Below, in pieces: positions 1-8,935 of a DNA stretch of 64,000 nt; positions within the stretch are counted from its first letter, which is position 1, and every line of letters starts with the position of its first letter. Position numbers and translations under genes: made by a program. A model generated the notes under the pieces. The model had not been told where the DNA came from, did not search any database, and worked only from the letters and a program-made list of their open reading frames with translations. The DNA is from an uncultured Serinicoccus sp. (lineage in GTDB: Bacteria > Actinomycetota > Actinomycetes > Actinomycetales > Dermatophilaceae). The stretch is taken from contig NZ_CANMUA010000005.1 of assembly GCF_947500995.1 (NCBI RefSeq), positions 1-64,000 of the forward strand, written 5' to 3'.

Positions 1-59
1 GAAGCGCCGAACGACGGAGCGTGACGCCTCCCATTCCGGGCGCCTGACCTGCGGGGCGT

Positions 60-232
60 CGCCTGCTTCGGGCCAGCTATAAGGACTGGTTCCGATAGGG
101 CTGTCCACCAGTATAGGGCCGCGAATCAACTGCAAGTTGACCGCCGTTCCGGGGCCGCGTCTCTGCCAGATCGTGATCGGAAAGTTGCCCGGAAATGAGT
201 CCCTGGGCCTCGGATCTCCGCTTTGTATAGGT
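60..232. other. Upstream region of the relaxase, possible oriT
   Basis: This non-coding stretch precedes the relaxase start. It holds a short inverted repeat, TCAACT-GCA-AGTTGA (126-140), and two near-identical direct repeats, GATAGGGCTG (94-103) and TATAGGGCCG (112-121), spaced 18 bases apart. MobF relaxases usually nick beside a small inverted repeat next to their own gene, so this is the natural place for the origin of transfer. No nic site can be assigned by eye. The call rests on position and repeats only. Confidence 0.3.
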
Positions 233-3200
233 ATGACGATGACGATCCACCGGCTGACCGCAGGGTCGGGGTATGACTACCTGACCCGGCAGGTCGCCCG
301 GCAGGACGCCACCGAGGTCGGCCACAGCGGGCTGGGCAGCTACTACACCGCCAAGGGCGAGGCTCCGGGTGTGTGGGTCGGCGCCGGCATGGCCGGGATC
401 GCCGGCCTGGCCGCCGGTGAGGAGGTCACTGCCGAGCAGATGACTCGGCTGTTCGGCACCGGGGAGCACCCGCTGGGTGATGAGTCCGGGCAGAGCCTGG
501 GCCGTCCGTTCCGGGTGTACGGCGGCCGCGATGACGTGACCCCGTTCCGGATCGAGGTGGCGCGCCGGTTCGAGAAGCACAACAAGGCTCTGGGGCTGCC
601 GGTGGACCACCCGATCCCTGTGGAGGAACGCGCGAGCATCCGCACCCAGGTCGCCCTGCAGATGTTCCGCGCCGAGCACGGACGCGAGCCTTTCGACGAG
701 CGGGAGCTGGCCGGGCTCATCGCCAAGCAGTCCCGGCCGCGGACCACCGCGGTCGCCGGGTTTGACCTGACCTTCTCCCCCGTGAAGTCAGTCTCCACCC
801 TGTGGGCGGTGGCCGACCGGCCCTTGGCCCTGCAGATCAAGGCCGCGCACCAGGCTGCGGTCCGCGACGCCCTGGCCTACATCGAGAAGCACGCCCTGTT
901 CACCCGCACCGGTAAGGACGGCGTGCAGCAGGTGGACGTGCGCGGCATGGTCGCCGCGGCGTTCACCCACCGCGACTCCCGCGCTGGGGACCCGGACCTG
1001 CACACCCACGTCGCGGTGGCCAACAAGGTGCAGACCGCGGCTGACGGGCGGTGGCTGTCCATCGACAGCCGCCTGCTGCACAAGGCGACGGTCTCCGCCT
1101 CCGAGGCGTACAACACTGCCCTGGAGAAGCACCTGCGCCCACTGGGGCTCACCTTCGCCCCGAGGACCCCGACCACAGGGCCGGAGGCCCGCAAGCGGCC
1201 GGTGCGCGAGGTCGTCGGTGTCGACGACCGGCTCAACCAGGCGTGGTCGAGCAGGCGGGCGAGCATCCAGGCGCGGCGCAGTGAGCTGGCGCAGGCGTTC
1301 CAGGCTCAGCACGGGCGGCCGCCGACCCCGGTCGAGTCGATCCAGCTCGCGCAGCAGGCCACCCTGGAGACGCGCGACGCCAAGCACGAACCCCGCTCCG
1401 AGGCCGAGCAGCGACAGGCGTGGCGGGCCGAGGCGCTGTCCGTCCTCGGTGACCATGACGGGTTGGCCTCGATGGTGGACGCGGCGCTGGCCGGGGCCCG
1501 CACCCACGGGCTCGGCGAGCGGGTCGACGAGGCGTGGGTGGAGCGGACCGCGGCGCGGGTGGTGGACACCGTGCAAGGGTCCCGGTCCACGTGGCAGGTG
1601 TGGCACGTGCGCGCCGAGGCCCAGCGTCGCGTTCGTGCCGCGGACGTCCCCCAGGAGCGGGTCGAGGACCTGGTCGAGCAGCTCACGCAGGAAGCGCTGG
1701 CACGCAGCAAGACGATGACGTCAGCCAAGGCGGACACGATCAGCGAGCCCGAACCGTTGCGTCGGGCCGACGGGTCCAGCGTCTACACGGTCGCCGGATC
1801 GCAGTTGTTCACCTCCACCGCGGTCCTGGAGGCCGAGCAACGCCTGGTCGCCGCTGCTGGCGTCACGGACGGGCGCCGCGCCTGCGAGCAGGACGTGGAC
1901 GTGGCCCTGCTGGAGTCGGTCGCCAACGGGGTACACCTCAACGCCGGGCAGGCGGCGCTGGTCAAGGGCATGGCGACGTCGGGGGCGCGGCTGCAGCTGG
2001 CGATCGCGCCGGCCGGGTCGGGCAAGACCACTGCCATGCGGGCTCTGGCCCGGGCGTGGGAGGCCTCCGGCGGGACCGTCGTCGGGCTCGCTCCGGCCGC
2101 GGCCGCCGCCGCCGTGCTGCGGGACAACGCCGGCACCCAGGCCGACACCCTGGCCAAGCTGGTCTGGCACCTCGAGCACGACCCCGAGCACCTGCCTCGG
2201 TGGGCAACGGACATCGACGAACGGGCCCTGGTGGTCATCGACGAGGCCGGGATGGTCGACACCCTGTCCCTGGACAAGGCGGTCACCTTCATCACTTCCC
2301 GGGGTGCCTCGGTGCGTCTGGTCGGGGACGACCAGCAGCTGGCGGCGGTCGGCGCCGGCGGGGTGCTGCGCGACATCCGCGCCACCCACGGCGCTCTGCA
2401 CCTGACCGAGCTGATGCGCTTCACCGGGGCCGCCGAGGGCGCAGCCTCACTCGAACTGCGGGAAGGACGCCCCTCCGCCCTGGGGTTCTACCTCGACACC
2501 GGACGCGTACACGTCGGTGACCTGGCCACCATGACCGAAGAAGTCTTCGGTGCCTGGTCGGCCGACCGGGCCCGTGGGCGGGACGCGATCATGCTCGCCC
2601 CCACCCGGGAGCTCGTCGCCGAGCTCAACCAACGTGCCCGCGACCACCGCCTCGACGGGGTACCCCGACCCACCGACGAGGTCGCCCTGTCCGACGGCAA
2701 CCACGCCTCGGTCGGGGACACCGTCATCACCCGCCGCAACGACCGCCGCCTGCAGACGGCACCGACCGACTGGGTCAAGAACGGTGACCGGTGGACCGTG
2801 CTGGACACCACCGGCGCCGGGGCCCTGGTCGTGCAACACACCCGCACCGCCCGCAAGATCGTCCTGCCGGCCGACTACGTCGCAGCCAATGTCGAGCTCG
2901 GGTACGCCTCCACCGTGCACACCGCCCAAGGGGTGTCGGTCGACGTCACCCACGGCCTGGCCACCGGGGACGAGTCGCGCCAGCAGCTCTACACGATGAT
3001 GACCCGCGGCCGGGACGACAACCATGTCTACCTGGAGGTCGTCGGAACCGGGGACGAGCACGACGCCGCCAAGCCGCACACGGTCAGCCCGCGCACCGCC
3101 ACCGACATGCTCGAGGCCATCCTGGCCCGGGACGAGGCACCTGCCTCAGCGACGACCATGCTGCGCGAGGCCGACGACCCGTCCGTCCTGCTCGGTGAGT

Positions 3201-5974
3201 CCACCGCCCGGTACGTCGACGCGCTCTACACCGCCGCCGCCACGGTCGGCACCGATCGTCTCCAGGCGCTCGACGAGGCCGCCGAGCGCCTTGTCCCCGG
3301 CATGAGCGAGGCGGCGGCGTGGCCGACCCTGCGGGCGCACCTGACCCTCATCGCCGCCGGCGGGAACGACCCGGTTCAGGCGCTGGCCGGCGCGGTCACC
3401 GCGCGGGAGGTCGACACCGCCGCCGACCCCGCTGCCGTGCTCGACTGGCGCCTGGACGACACCGGGATGCGCAACACCGCCTCCGGACCGCTGCCATGGA
3501 CCCCCGGCATCCCAGCCACCCTGGTCACCGACCCGACCTGGGGGCCCTACCTGGCCGCCCGCGCCCAGCGCGTCACCGACCTCGCCTCCGAGGTCGCCGA
3601 GCACGCGGTCACCGCACCCACCCCCGAGTGGGCGGCCCAGGGCACCGCCCGCCCGGCCGACGACGTGCTCGCAGCTGTCGCCGTGTGGCGGGCCGCGAAC
3701 CAGGTCGAGGCCACCGACCTGCGCCCCACCGGCCCGGCTCACGCATCCAAGGCCGCCGCGACCTACCAACGCCAGCTGCGATCCCAGATCCAGGGCGACC
3801 GCTCCCCCGCCCTGGCCGAGTGGGGACCGCTCCTGTCCGAGGTCGCGCCGGGGGCGGCCAAAGACGCCTTCGCCCCTGTCCTGGCCGAGCGGCTGGCCGC
3901 CGCCACCCGGGCCGGGATCGACGCCGCCACCCTGCTCCGCCACGCCGCTGGCACCCGGGCCCTGCCGGACGACCACGCCGCGGCCGCGCTGTGGTGGCGC
4001 GTCGCCGAGCAGCTGACCCCGGCCGTGAACACCACCACCGTTACTGGGCAGCTCCTGTCCACCGCGTGGGCGCCGACGCTGGCGGACCGTCTCGGGGAGG
4101 ACCGGGCACGGGAGATGCAGGCCAGCAGCTGGTGGCCGGCGCTGGTCACCACCGTCGACCACGCCCTGCAGCGCGGCTGGTCCCTGGACGCCCTGGTGGC
4201 CACCGCTCCTTCGCCGGGAGCCGACGTCGACGACGCCGCGGCGATGACCTGGACCATCAGCACCCTGCTGGACGACCCGACCCACCTGCACACCGACATC
4301 GGACCCCACAACGAATCCCTCGAGCCAGGTGGGACGGGCGTCGACCCCCACCCGGTCTCGGTGCAGGCCACCGACGCCGAGTACCGCCAGTACCTCGATA
4401 CCCTGACCACCCCCTCCCCCACCGACGCCCCGACCGACCAGCAGGACGACCTCGACCCCTCGACGGTGAACGCCGGTCTGGCCCTGGCCGCGCAGTACCG
4501 CCGGCTCATGGGGCCGTTGGACCCGACCGACACCGACCTGCAGCGGGCCTTCGACCGCGCGGTGCAGGCGCAGGAATCGCCCGTCCCGGTGCAGCGGCTG
4601 GCGCAGGTCAACGCGATGGCGCTGCACTACTACGAGCAGCAGCTGGTCGCCGGTGGCTGGGCCCGCGACTACCTCGCCGGCCGGTTCGGCCAGGACGTCG
4701 CCGGCCACCCGAACGTGCGCCCCGGGTACGCGCCAGCCGGGTGGACCCGGCTGGCCGACCACCTGCGCGCCCAGGGCGTCACCGACATCGAACTGACCAC
4801 CACCGGGCTGGTCACCTCCACCAAGGACGGCCGCCTCATCGACCGGTTCCGCGACCGGGCCGTCTTCCCGATCACCGACCACACTCGCGGGCAGGTGCTG
4901 GGGTTCGTCGGCCGCCGCAACCCCTCCACCAGTGAGGACGCCCCGCATGCCGGTCCCAAGTACCTCAACACCCCCAGCACCCCCCTGTTCTCCAAGGGCC
5001 ACCAGCTCTACGGCGCCGACGCCGACGCCGACCTGCTCAAGGCCGGGGCCACCCCGGTGCTCGTCGAGGGCCCGATGGACGCCCACGCCATCACCCTCGC
5101 CACCCGCGGCATGTCCGTCGGGGTCGCTCCGCTGGGCACCGCACTCACCGCAGACCAGGCCGCGCAGCTCGCCCAGCTCGGCGGCCCTGTCGTCGTGGCC
5201 ACCGACGCCGACCTGGCCGGCCGCATGGCCGCCGAACGGGCCCACTGGCTCCTCGCCCAGCACAACGTCCCCACCTTCCACACGCCCCTGCCCGAGGGCA
5301 CCGACCCCGCAGCCATGCTCCACCACCAGGGCGCCGACGCCCTGACCGGCGCGATCCTGGCCTCATCCCCCCTGTCCGACCTCCTGCTGGAAGAGCGGCT
5401 GACCAACCTTCCCTTCGACGAGGCACTCGAGCCAGCCGCCCGGGTGCTGGCCACCGCCGACCCGTCCAGTTGGGACCGCACCTGCACCGAGATCGCCGAC
5501 CGCCTCGGCACCAACGACCAGACCACGCGCCGGTCCCTCCACCAGGCCGTCCGCGCCTGGCACGACGACCCCTACGCGGTCGCCACACAGCAGCTCGACA
5601 ACGACCGCGACGTGCGCGCACGGATCGACGCGACCGCACAGCAGACCCACGAACAACGTTGGGCTCCCATTGCCGACCGACTCGACAACCGGCTCACCAC
5701 CCAGGAGGACTGGCCGGCCCTGGCCCACGTCATGCAGCACCTGCACGACGAAGGCCACGACGTCCAAGCCCTGGCCAAGGCCAGCATCAGCGACGAGCCC
5801 TTGGTCTCATCCCGTCCGGCACAGGCCCTGCGCCACCGACTAACGGTGACCGCTCCACCCCCGGAGACAGCCCTCGGAACTGCGGAGACGGTCTCCACAA
5901 CCGCGGCCCGCCCCGAGGACGAACGGCAGTCACCTCAGGCCACCCCCCACCGGCCGACGACCCCGGGCCGCTGA
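233..5974 (+). CDS. MobF conjugative relaxase-helicase with C-terminal TOPRIM primase-like domain
   Basis: This 1913-residue protein would nick oriT, stay bound to the 5' end, unwind the plasmid and perhaps prime it in the recipient. The TrwC/TraA relaxase domain has N-terminal tyrosines (Y14, Y16, Y37, Y38), the FDLTFSPVKSVS motif and a metal-binding histidine cluster ending in DPDLHTHV (about residues 245-262). A RecD-like helicase follows, with Walker A APAGSGKTT (about 592), Walker B VVIDEAG (about 666) and the late motif YASTVHTAQG. The C-terminal third has the DnaG/TOPRIM motifs EGPMD (about 1611) and ATDADLAG (about 1653). I chose ATG 233 because family members begin MxTIHRLTAGSGYDYL; an upstream start at 137 would add unrelated residues, and ATG 239 is also possible. 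The first gene of the window, it is separated from the other transfer genes by the catabolic block. Confidence 0.95.
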   Translation: MTMTIHRLTAGSGYDYLTRQVARQDATEVGHSGLGSYYTAKGEAPGVWVGAGMAGIAGLAAGEEVTAEQMTRLFGTGEHPLGDESGQSLGRPFRVYGGRDDVTPFRIEVARRFEKHNKALGLPVDHPIPVEERASIRTQVALQMFRAEHGREPFDERELAGLIAKQSRPRTTAVAGFDLTFSPVKSVSTLWAVADRPLALQIKAAHQAAVRDALAYIEKHALFTRTGKDGVQQVDVRGMVAAAFTHRDSRAGDPDLHTHVAVANKVQTAADGRWLSIDSRLLHKATVSASEAYNTALEKHLRPLGLTFAPRTPTTGPEARKRPVREVVGVDDRLNQAWSSRRASIQARRSELAQAFQAQHGRPPTPVESIQLAQQATLETRDAKHEPRSEAEQRQAWRAEALSVLGDHDGLASMVDAALAGARTHGLGERVDEAWVERTAARVVDTVQGSRSTWQVWHVRAEAQRRVRAADVPQERVEDLVEQLTQEALARSKTMTSAKADTISEPEPLRRADGSSVYTVAGSQLFTSTAVLEAEQRLVAAAGVTDGRRACEQDVDVALLESVANGVHLNAGQAALVKGMATSGARLQLAIAPAGSGKTTAMRALARAWEASGGTVVGLAPAAAAAAVLRDNAGTQADTLAKLVWHLEHDPEHLPRWATDIDERALVVIDEAGMVDTLSLDKAVTFITSRGASVRLVGDDQQLAAVGAGGVLRDIRATHGALHLTELMRFTGAAEGAASLELREGRPSALGFYLDTGRVHVGDLATMTEEVFGAWSADRARGRDAIMLAPTRELVAELNQRARDHRLDGVPRPTDEVALSDGNHASVGDTVITRRNDRRLQTAPTDWVKNGDRWTVLDTTGAGALVVQHTRTARKIVLPADYVAANVELGYASTVHTAQGVSVDVTHGLATGDESRQQLYTMMTRGRDDNHVYLEVVGTGDEHDAAKPHTVSPRTATDMLEAILARDEAPASATTMLREADDPSVLLGESTARYVDALYTAAATVGTDRLQALDEAAERLVPGMSEAAAWPTLRAHLTLIAAGGNDPVQALAGAVTAREVDTAADPAAVLDWRLDDTGMRNTASGPLPWTPGIPATLVTDPTWGPYLAARAQRVTDLASEVAEHAVTAPTPEWAAQGTARPADDVLAAVAVWRAANQVEATDLRPTGPAHASKAAATYQRQLRSQIQGDRSPALAEWGPLLSEVAPGAAKDAFAPVLAERLAAATRAGIDAATLLRHAAGTRALPDDHAAAALWWRVAEQLTPAVNTTTVTGQLLSTAWAPTLADRLGEDRAREMQASSWWPALVTTVDHALQRGWSLDALVATAPSPGADVDDAAAMTWTISTLLDDPTHLHTDIGPHNESLEPGGTGVDPHPVSVQATDAEYRQYLDTLTTPSPTDAPTDQQDDLDPSTVNAGLALAAQYRRLMGPLDPTDTDLQRAFDRAVQAQESPVPVQRLAQVNAMALHYYEQQLVAGGWARDYLAGRFGQDVAGHPNVRPGYAPAGWTRLADHLRAQGVTDIELTTTGLVTSTKDGRLIDRFRDRAVFPITDHTRGQVLGFVGRRNPSTSEDAPHAGPKYLNTPSTPLFSKGHQLYGADADADLLKAGATPVLVEGPMDAHAITLATRGMSVGVAPLGTALTADQAAQLAQLGGPVVVATDADLAGRMAAERAHWLLAQHNVPTFHTPLPEGTDPAAMLHHQGADALTGAILASSPLSDLLLEERLTNLPFDEALEPAARVLATADPSSWDRTCTEIADRLGTNDQTTRRSLHQAVRAWHDDPYAVATQQLDNDRDVRARIDATAQQTHEQRWAPIADRLDNRLTTQEDWPALAHVMQHLHDEGHDVQALAKASISDEPLVSSRPAQALRHRLTVTAPPPETALGTAETVSTTAARPEDERQSPQATPHRPTTPGR

Positions 5975-6075
5975 CCCGGTGGCGTCAGGTCCGGGACGGC
6001 CTTCTTGGGGAGTGGGTTGCCGGGTCGCCAGACTCAGGTGCATCCTGCAGATCAATACGAGATGTCGTGTTTACT

Positions 6076-6190
6076 GGCTCTTCATAGATGCGGGTGTAGC
6101 GAGCGCGTGGCGCGTAGGTCCGGGGGTAGGCATCGAAATCTTCCGAAGATGGGAGTTCTCACGCAACCCATCCGAAAGACCTCGGCGTGC
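6076..6190 (+). mobile_element. Left end of a decayed ISL3-family element
   Basis: The 5' tip starting GGCTCTTCATAGATGCGGG matches the GGCTCTTC-type terminal repeats of the intact ISL3 elements at 55009 and 61082. The sequence then runs as an IS leader until the IS3 element interrupts it at 6191, and continues as a transposase fragment at 7486. No matching right end or target duplication was found. Confidence 0.6.
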
Positions 6191-6219
6191 TGGGGTTGAC
6201 CCCGTCCGGTGGACATCGG

Positions 6220-7068
6220 TTAAGCGGCTTCTGAGGCCGCGGTGATGGTCCGGTGCTCGAACGCTACCGGAGGGATCTGGCCCAGGGCGCTGTGGCGCCG
6301 GCGGCGGTTGTAGACGTTCTCGATCCAGGAGGTGACGGCGTGGATCGCCTCGGTCCGAGTGGTGAACTCGTATCGCTCGTAGAACTCGGTCTTCAGGGTC
6401 GACCAGAAGCTCTCGATCTGGGCGTTGTCCCAGCACACACCGGTGCGTCCGACCGAGAGCAGCACGCCCAGCTCCTGCGCGACGTCGGCCAGCTGAGTGG
6501 AGGTGTACTGACAGCCCCTGTCGGCATGCAGGATGACACCGGTGACCTCGTCGTCGCGGAAGGTGACCGCACGACGTAGCGCGGTCTCCACGACGTCGGT
6601 GTGCAGGCTGTCGGAGAAGGCATAGCCGATCACCCGGCGTGAGCAGCCGTCGCGGACGGCGCACAGGTACAGCCAACCCTGGCCGGTGGCCAGGTAGGTG
6701 ATGTCCGAGGTCCACACCACGTTCAGGGCACCGCGGTCGAAACGGCGGCCGACCCGGTCGGGGATGGTGTGCGGCACCTGGTCCGGCAACGTCGTGACCG
6801 GCCGCCACGGTCGGGGGCTGATCCCGCGGAGCCCGTCGGTGCGCATGAGCTTGGCGACCGTCTTCCTCGTGACGACCTCGCCGTCCTCGCGCAGGTCCGC
6901 AGTGATCCGCGGTGCACCGTTCACACCGTCGGAGTCGGCGTGGAACCGGCGGATCTTCACGAGCAGGTCATCCTGGCGCTGCGCCCGGGCCGAGGGACCG
7001 GCAACTTGCCGGTCGACCCACTTATAGTACCCCGACCGGGACACTTTGAGCAGCTCACACATGCGCAC
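6220..7068 (-). CDS. IS3-family transposase OrfB (DDE integrase domain)
   Basis: This is the catalytic subunit of the IS3 transposase, which cuts and joins the element ends. The N-terminal HTH_21 segment (MCELLKVSRSGYYKW) is followed by the rve integrase core, with the DDE residues in VWTSDITYL, LHADRGCQY and AQIESFWSTLK. Length (282 residues) is normal. The reading frame stays open upstream of the ATG (AFELIHAEKATFEIVR precedes it) and overlaps the end of OrfA in another phase, so the active protein is probably an OrfAB fusion made by -1 frameshifting. It ends just inside the left inverted repeat. It appears intact. Confidence 0.93.
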   Translation of the reverse strand: MRMCELLKVSRSGYYKWVDRQVAGPSARAQRQDDLLVKIRRFHADSDGVNGAPRITADLREDGEVVTRKTVAKLMRTDGLRGISPRPWRPVTTLPDQVPHTIPDRVGRRFDRGALNVVWTSDITYLATGQGWLYLCAVRDGCSRRVIGYAFSDSLHTDVVETALRRAVTFRDDEVTGVILHADRGCQYTSTQLADVAQELGVLLSVGRTGVCWDNAQIESFWSTLKTEFYERYEFTTRTEAIHAVTSWIENVYNRRRRHSALGQIPPVAFEHRTITAASEAA

Positions 7069-7097
7069 GATCTCGAAGGTGGCCTTCTCCGCGTGGA

Positions 7098-7415
7098 TCA
7101 GCTCGAACGCCCGCTGGGGTTGTTCGAGGCGTTCTCCGTGACGAAGAAGGCCGCTGCTGCTTTCAAGAACTCCCGGTCCATCCGCAGCTGGGCGTTCTCG
7201 GCCCGCAGCCGTTCCAGCTCGGCCCGCTCATCGATATCCAGGGCCCCCGGCGGGTCCTCCACTCGGGCCCGCTCGGTCGCGACCCACCGCCCCAGCAACT
7301 GGGCCCCGACCCCGATCTCCTGGGCGACCTCAGCGATGGTGCGGCCGGTGTCGATCACCAGATGGGCAGCGTCACGACGGTACGCCGGGGTGTACTTCTT
7401 CCTCTTGGCACCCAT
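7098..7415 (-). CDS. IS3-family transposase OrfA (helix-turn-helix)
   Basis: This 105-residue DNA-binding subunit recognises the element ends. The protein starts MGAKRKKYTPAYRR, has an HTH_Tnp_1 fold (TIAEVAQEIGVGAQLLGRWV) and a C-terminal leucine-zipper-like stretch (ELERLRAENAQLRMDREFLK). I chose ATG 7415 because OrfA proteins begin near this motif; an open frame continues to 7463 into the right inverted repeat. Its 3' end overlaps the upstream extension of OrfB in a different phase, the usual arrangement for programmed frameshifting. I could not pick out a classical A6G slippery site. Confidence 0.88.
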   Translation of the reverse strand: MGAKRKKYTPAYRRDAAHLVIDTGRTIAEVAQEIGVGAQLLGRWVATERARVEDPPGALDIDERAELERLRAENAQLRMDREFLKAAAAFFVTENASNNPSGRSS

Positions 7416-7485
7416 GAGGGCATCCTCTCCTGCCAGGCTCACCTGGCCGGTCAGGATGTCCACCCAACGGGGTCAACCTCAGTGC

Positions 7486-7755
7486 CGACGCTACCTTCCG
7501 GCGCCCTGACCTGACCAGCTTCACCGGCTTGGAAGACCTCGGTCTGGAGGTGACCGCCCAGCTGCTCCAGCCCGACCCTGCGGTGCTTGCGTGCCGGGTC
7601 CTCGAACCGGACGACTGGTGCCGGCAGTGCGGCTCCTAGGGCGCCCCGCGGGGACCGTGCCCCGGGAGCTGGCGCACGAGCCGTTAGGGTGGCGACCCAC
7701 CGCGCTGCTGCTCACCGTGCGCCGCTACCCGTGCGCCGAGCTCCTGCGTATAGGC
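7486..7755 (+). pseudogene. ISL3-family transposase N-terminal fragment
   Basis: Translation from 7487 gives DATFRRPDLTSFTGLEDLG, then ACRVLEPDDWCRQCGS and a stop. After a frame change the reading resumes as RELAHEPLGWRPTALLLTVR RYPCAELL. These are the zinc-finger and linker segments of ISL3 transposases. The gene is broken at its start by the IS3 element, has a stop and a frameshift near 7638, lacks its catalytic domain and ends directly against the oxidoreductase gene. It is a relic marking the left boundary of the catabolic block. Confidence 0.7.
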
Positions 7756-8739
7756 TCAGGAGACCGTAAGCGTTACCTTCCCGAGACGCCTCGCTCGCCC
7801 CAAGAGCCGCTCGGCCTCAAGCACGGCTTCCAAACCGACTTCCTCGGCTACCCGAGGTCGCAGAACGCCAGCAGCCATCAGAGGCAAAATCATCCGCTCG
7901 AAAGAACGCGTCACCACAATCCGTTCTTGCAAGGAACGGGTCCGGAACGTGACGCCCTTCATAGTTATTTGCCGGCGAGCGAACTCGTCGAGATTCATAC
8001 TTCCCCTGGTACCTCCCAGACGCCCGACATGGACGATCCGACCACCGATTGCAGTACTCAAGACGTTGCTGTTGATCGTGGAACCCCCCACCATATCTAT
8101 CACAAGATCCACCCCGCCCTCGACAAGAGAGCCCACCTCTCCGGCGACCGCCTCCTCGCTGCCACCCAGGACAGCTGTGAAGCCAATGCCTAGTAGTTCG
8201 GAGGCGTTCTCTCTCGAGCGCGTAGTTCCTATTATGATGCCCGCGCCGAGGTGCCTAGCTATCTGGACCACCCCCAAGCCAGTGGAAGACGTCGCCCCGC
8301 GCACCAGAACCGAACCGCCCGGCGATAGGTGCCCAGCGCGATGCAAAGCATCGAAAGCGGTAGTGTACGAAACAGGCGCAGCAGCCGCCTCGGCCCAGCT
8401 GTACGCCGACGGAACACGCAAGGCTAGCCGAAAGTCCAAAATTGCTTCTTCCGCCCATGCCCGCGGCGTCATACCCATAACACGTTGCCCAACCCACGTA
8501 CCCACCACATTCGACCCCTGCGCCATTACATGACCCGCCATCTCCAGCCCAGCGACAGGCTCAGATCCCCCCAGGTCGGACGCCTCAAAGTGCGTCGGGT
8601 TACGGCGCAAATCCGCTTGGTTGATGGCGCTGGAGCGAACGGCAACCAACAGATCGTTCGGTCCCATGGTCGGCCGTGGGACGTCTTGTAAGACGAAGCG
8701 AGCGTTCTCTCCGGTACCATCAATTACTACTGCTCTCAT
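7756..8739 (-). CDS. Zinc-independent quinone oxidoreductase-like dehydrogenase (MDR superfamily)
   Basis: This 327-residue medium-chain dehydrogenase/reductase is of the NADPH:quinone oxidoreductase type. It has the GroES-like N-terminal fold (MRAVVIDGTGENARFVLQDV) and a Rossmann domain with GATSSTGLGVVQIAR (about 148-162). The cysteine and histidine ligands of zinc alcohol dehydrogenases are not at the expected N-terminal positions, so it probably reduces enones or quinones without zinc. It is the last gene of the minus-strand catabolic block, about 200 bases after the MFS gene, and its stop abuts the ISL3 relic. A role as an enoyl reductase in the pathway is inferred from context only. Confidence 0.8.
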   Translation of the reverse strand: MRAVVIDGTGENARFVLQDVPRPTMGPNDLLVAVRSSAINQADLRRNPTHFEASDLGGSEPVAGLEMAGHVMAQGSNVVGTWVGQRVMGMTPRAWAEEAILDFRLALRVPSAYSWAEAAAAPVSYTTAFDALHRAGHLSPGGSVLVRGATSSTGLGVVQIARHLGAGIIIGTTRSRENASELLGIGFTAVLGGSEEAVAGEVGSLVEGGVDLVIDMVGGSTINSNVLSTAIGGRIVHVGRLGGTRGSMNLDEFARRQITMKGVTFRTRSLQERIVVTRSFERMILPLMAAGVLRPRVAEEVGLEAVLEAERLLGRARRLGKVTLTVS

Positions 8740-8935
8740 GAACGTAATCCTTGTACTAGAAGGAACAATATCAACTCGTGCAAAAACGCTACAGCATCGA
8801 CCCTAGCCCGCAACGAGCAGTTGGACTGTCTGCTCTTCCCCAGAAAGCGTCTGAAGACGTGAACGCCAGCCACGTTGGCTTCCGCCGTTCCAAGATTCGG
8901 TGAACCATGAAACGACGCGGCGGTCCAGAGGGAGT

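Larger units (their letters stand above)
6191..7481 (-). mobile_element. IS3-family insertion sequence
   Basis: This complete element of 1291 bp has 27-bp terminal inverted repeats at 6191-6217 and 7455-7481 that match at 24 of 27 positions and begin TG(G/A)GGTTGACCCCG. It is flanked by a 4-bp direct repeat GTGC (6187-6190 and 7482-7485), in the usual 3-5 bp range for IS3 insertions. It encodes OrfA and OrfB on the minus strand and lies inside an ISL3 remnant, so it inserted after that element. Confidence 0.92.

Noticed and set aside
137-232. Relaxase starting at 137
   Set aside because: The 32 extra residues do not resemble relaxase N-termini, which start at or just before MTIHRLTAGSGYDYL; they also cover the likely oriT.
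3146-5326. Minus-strand 726-residue frame antisense to the relaxase
   Set aside because: Glycine/valine/arginine-rich composition without domains; it is the mirror of high-GC coding bias in the relaxase gene.
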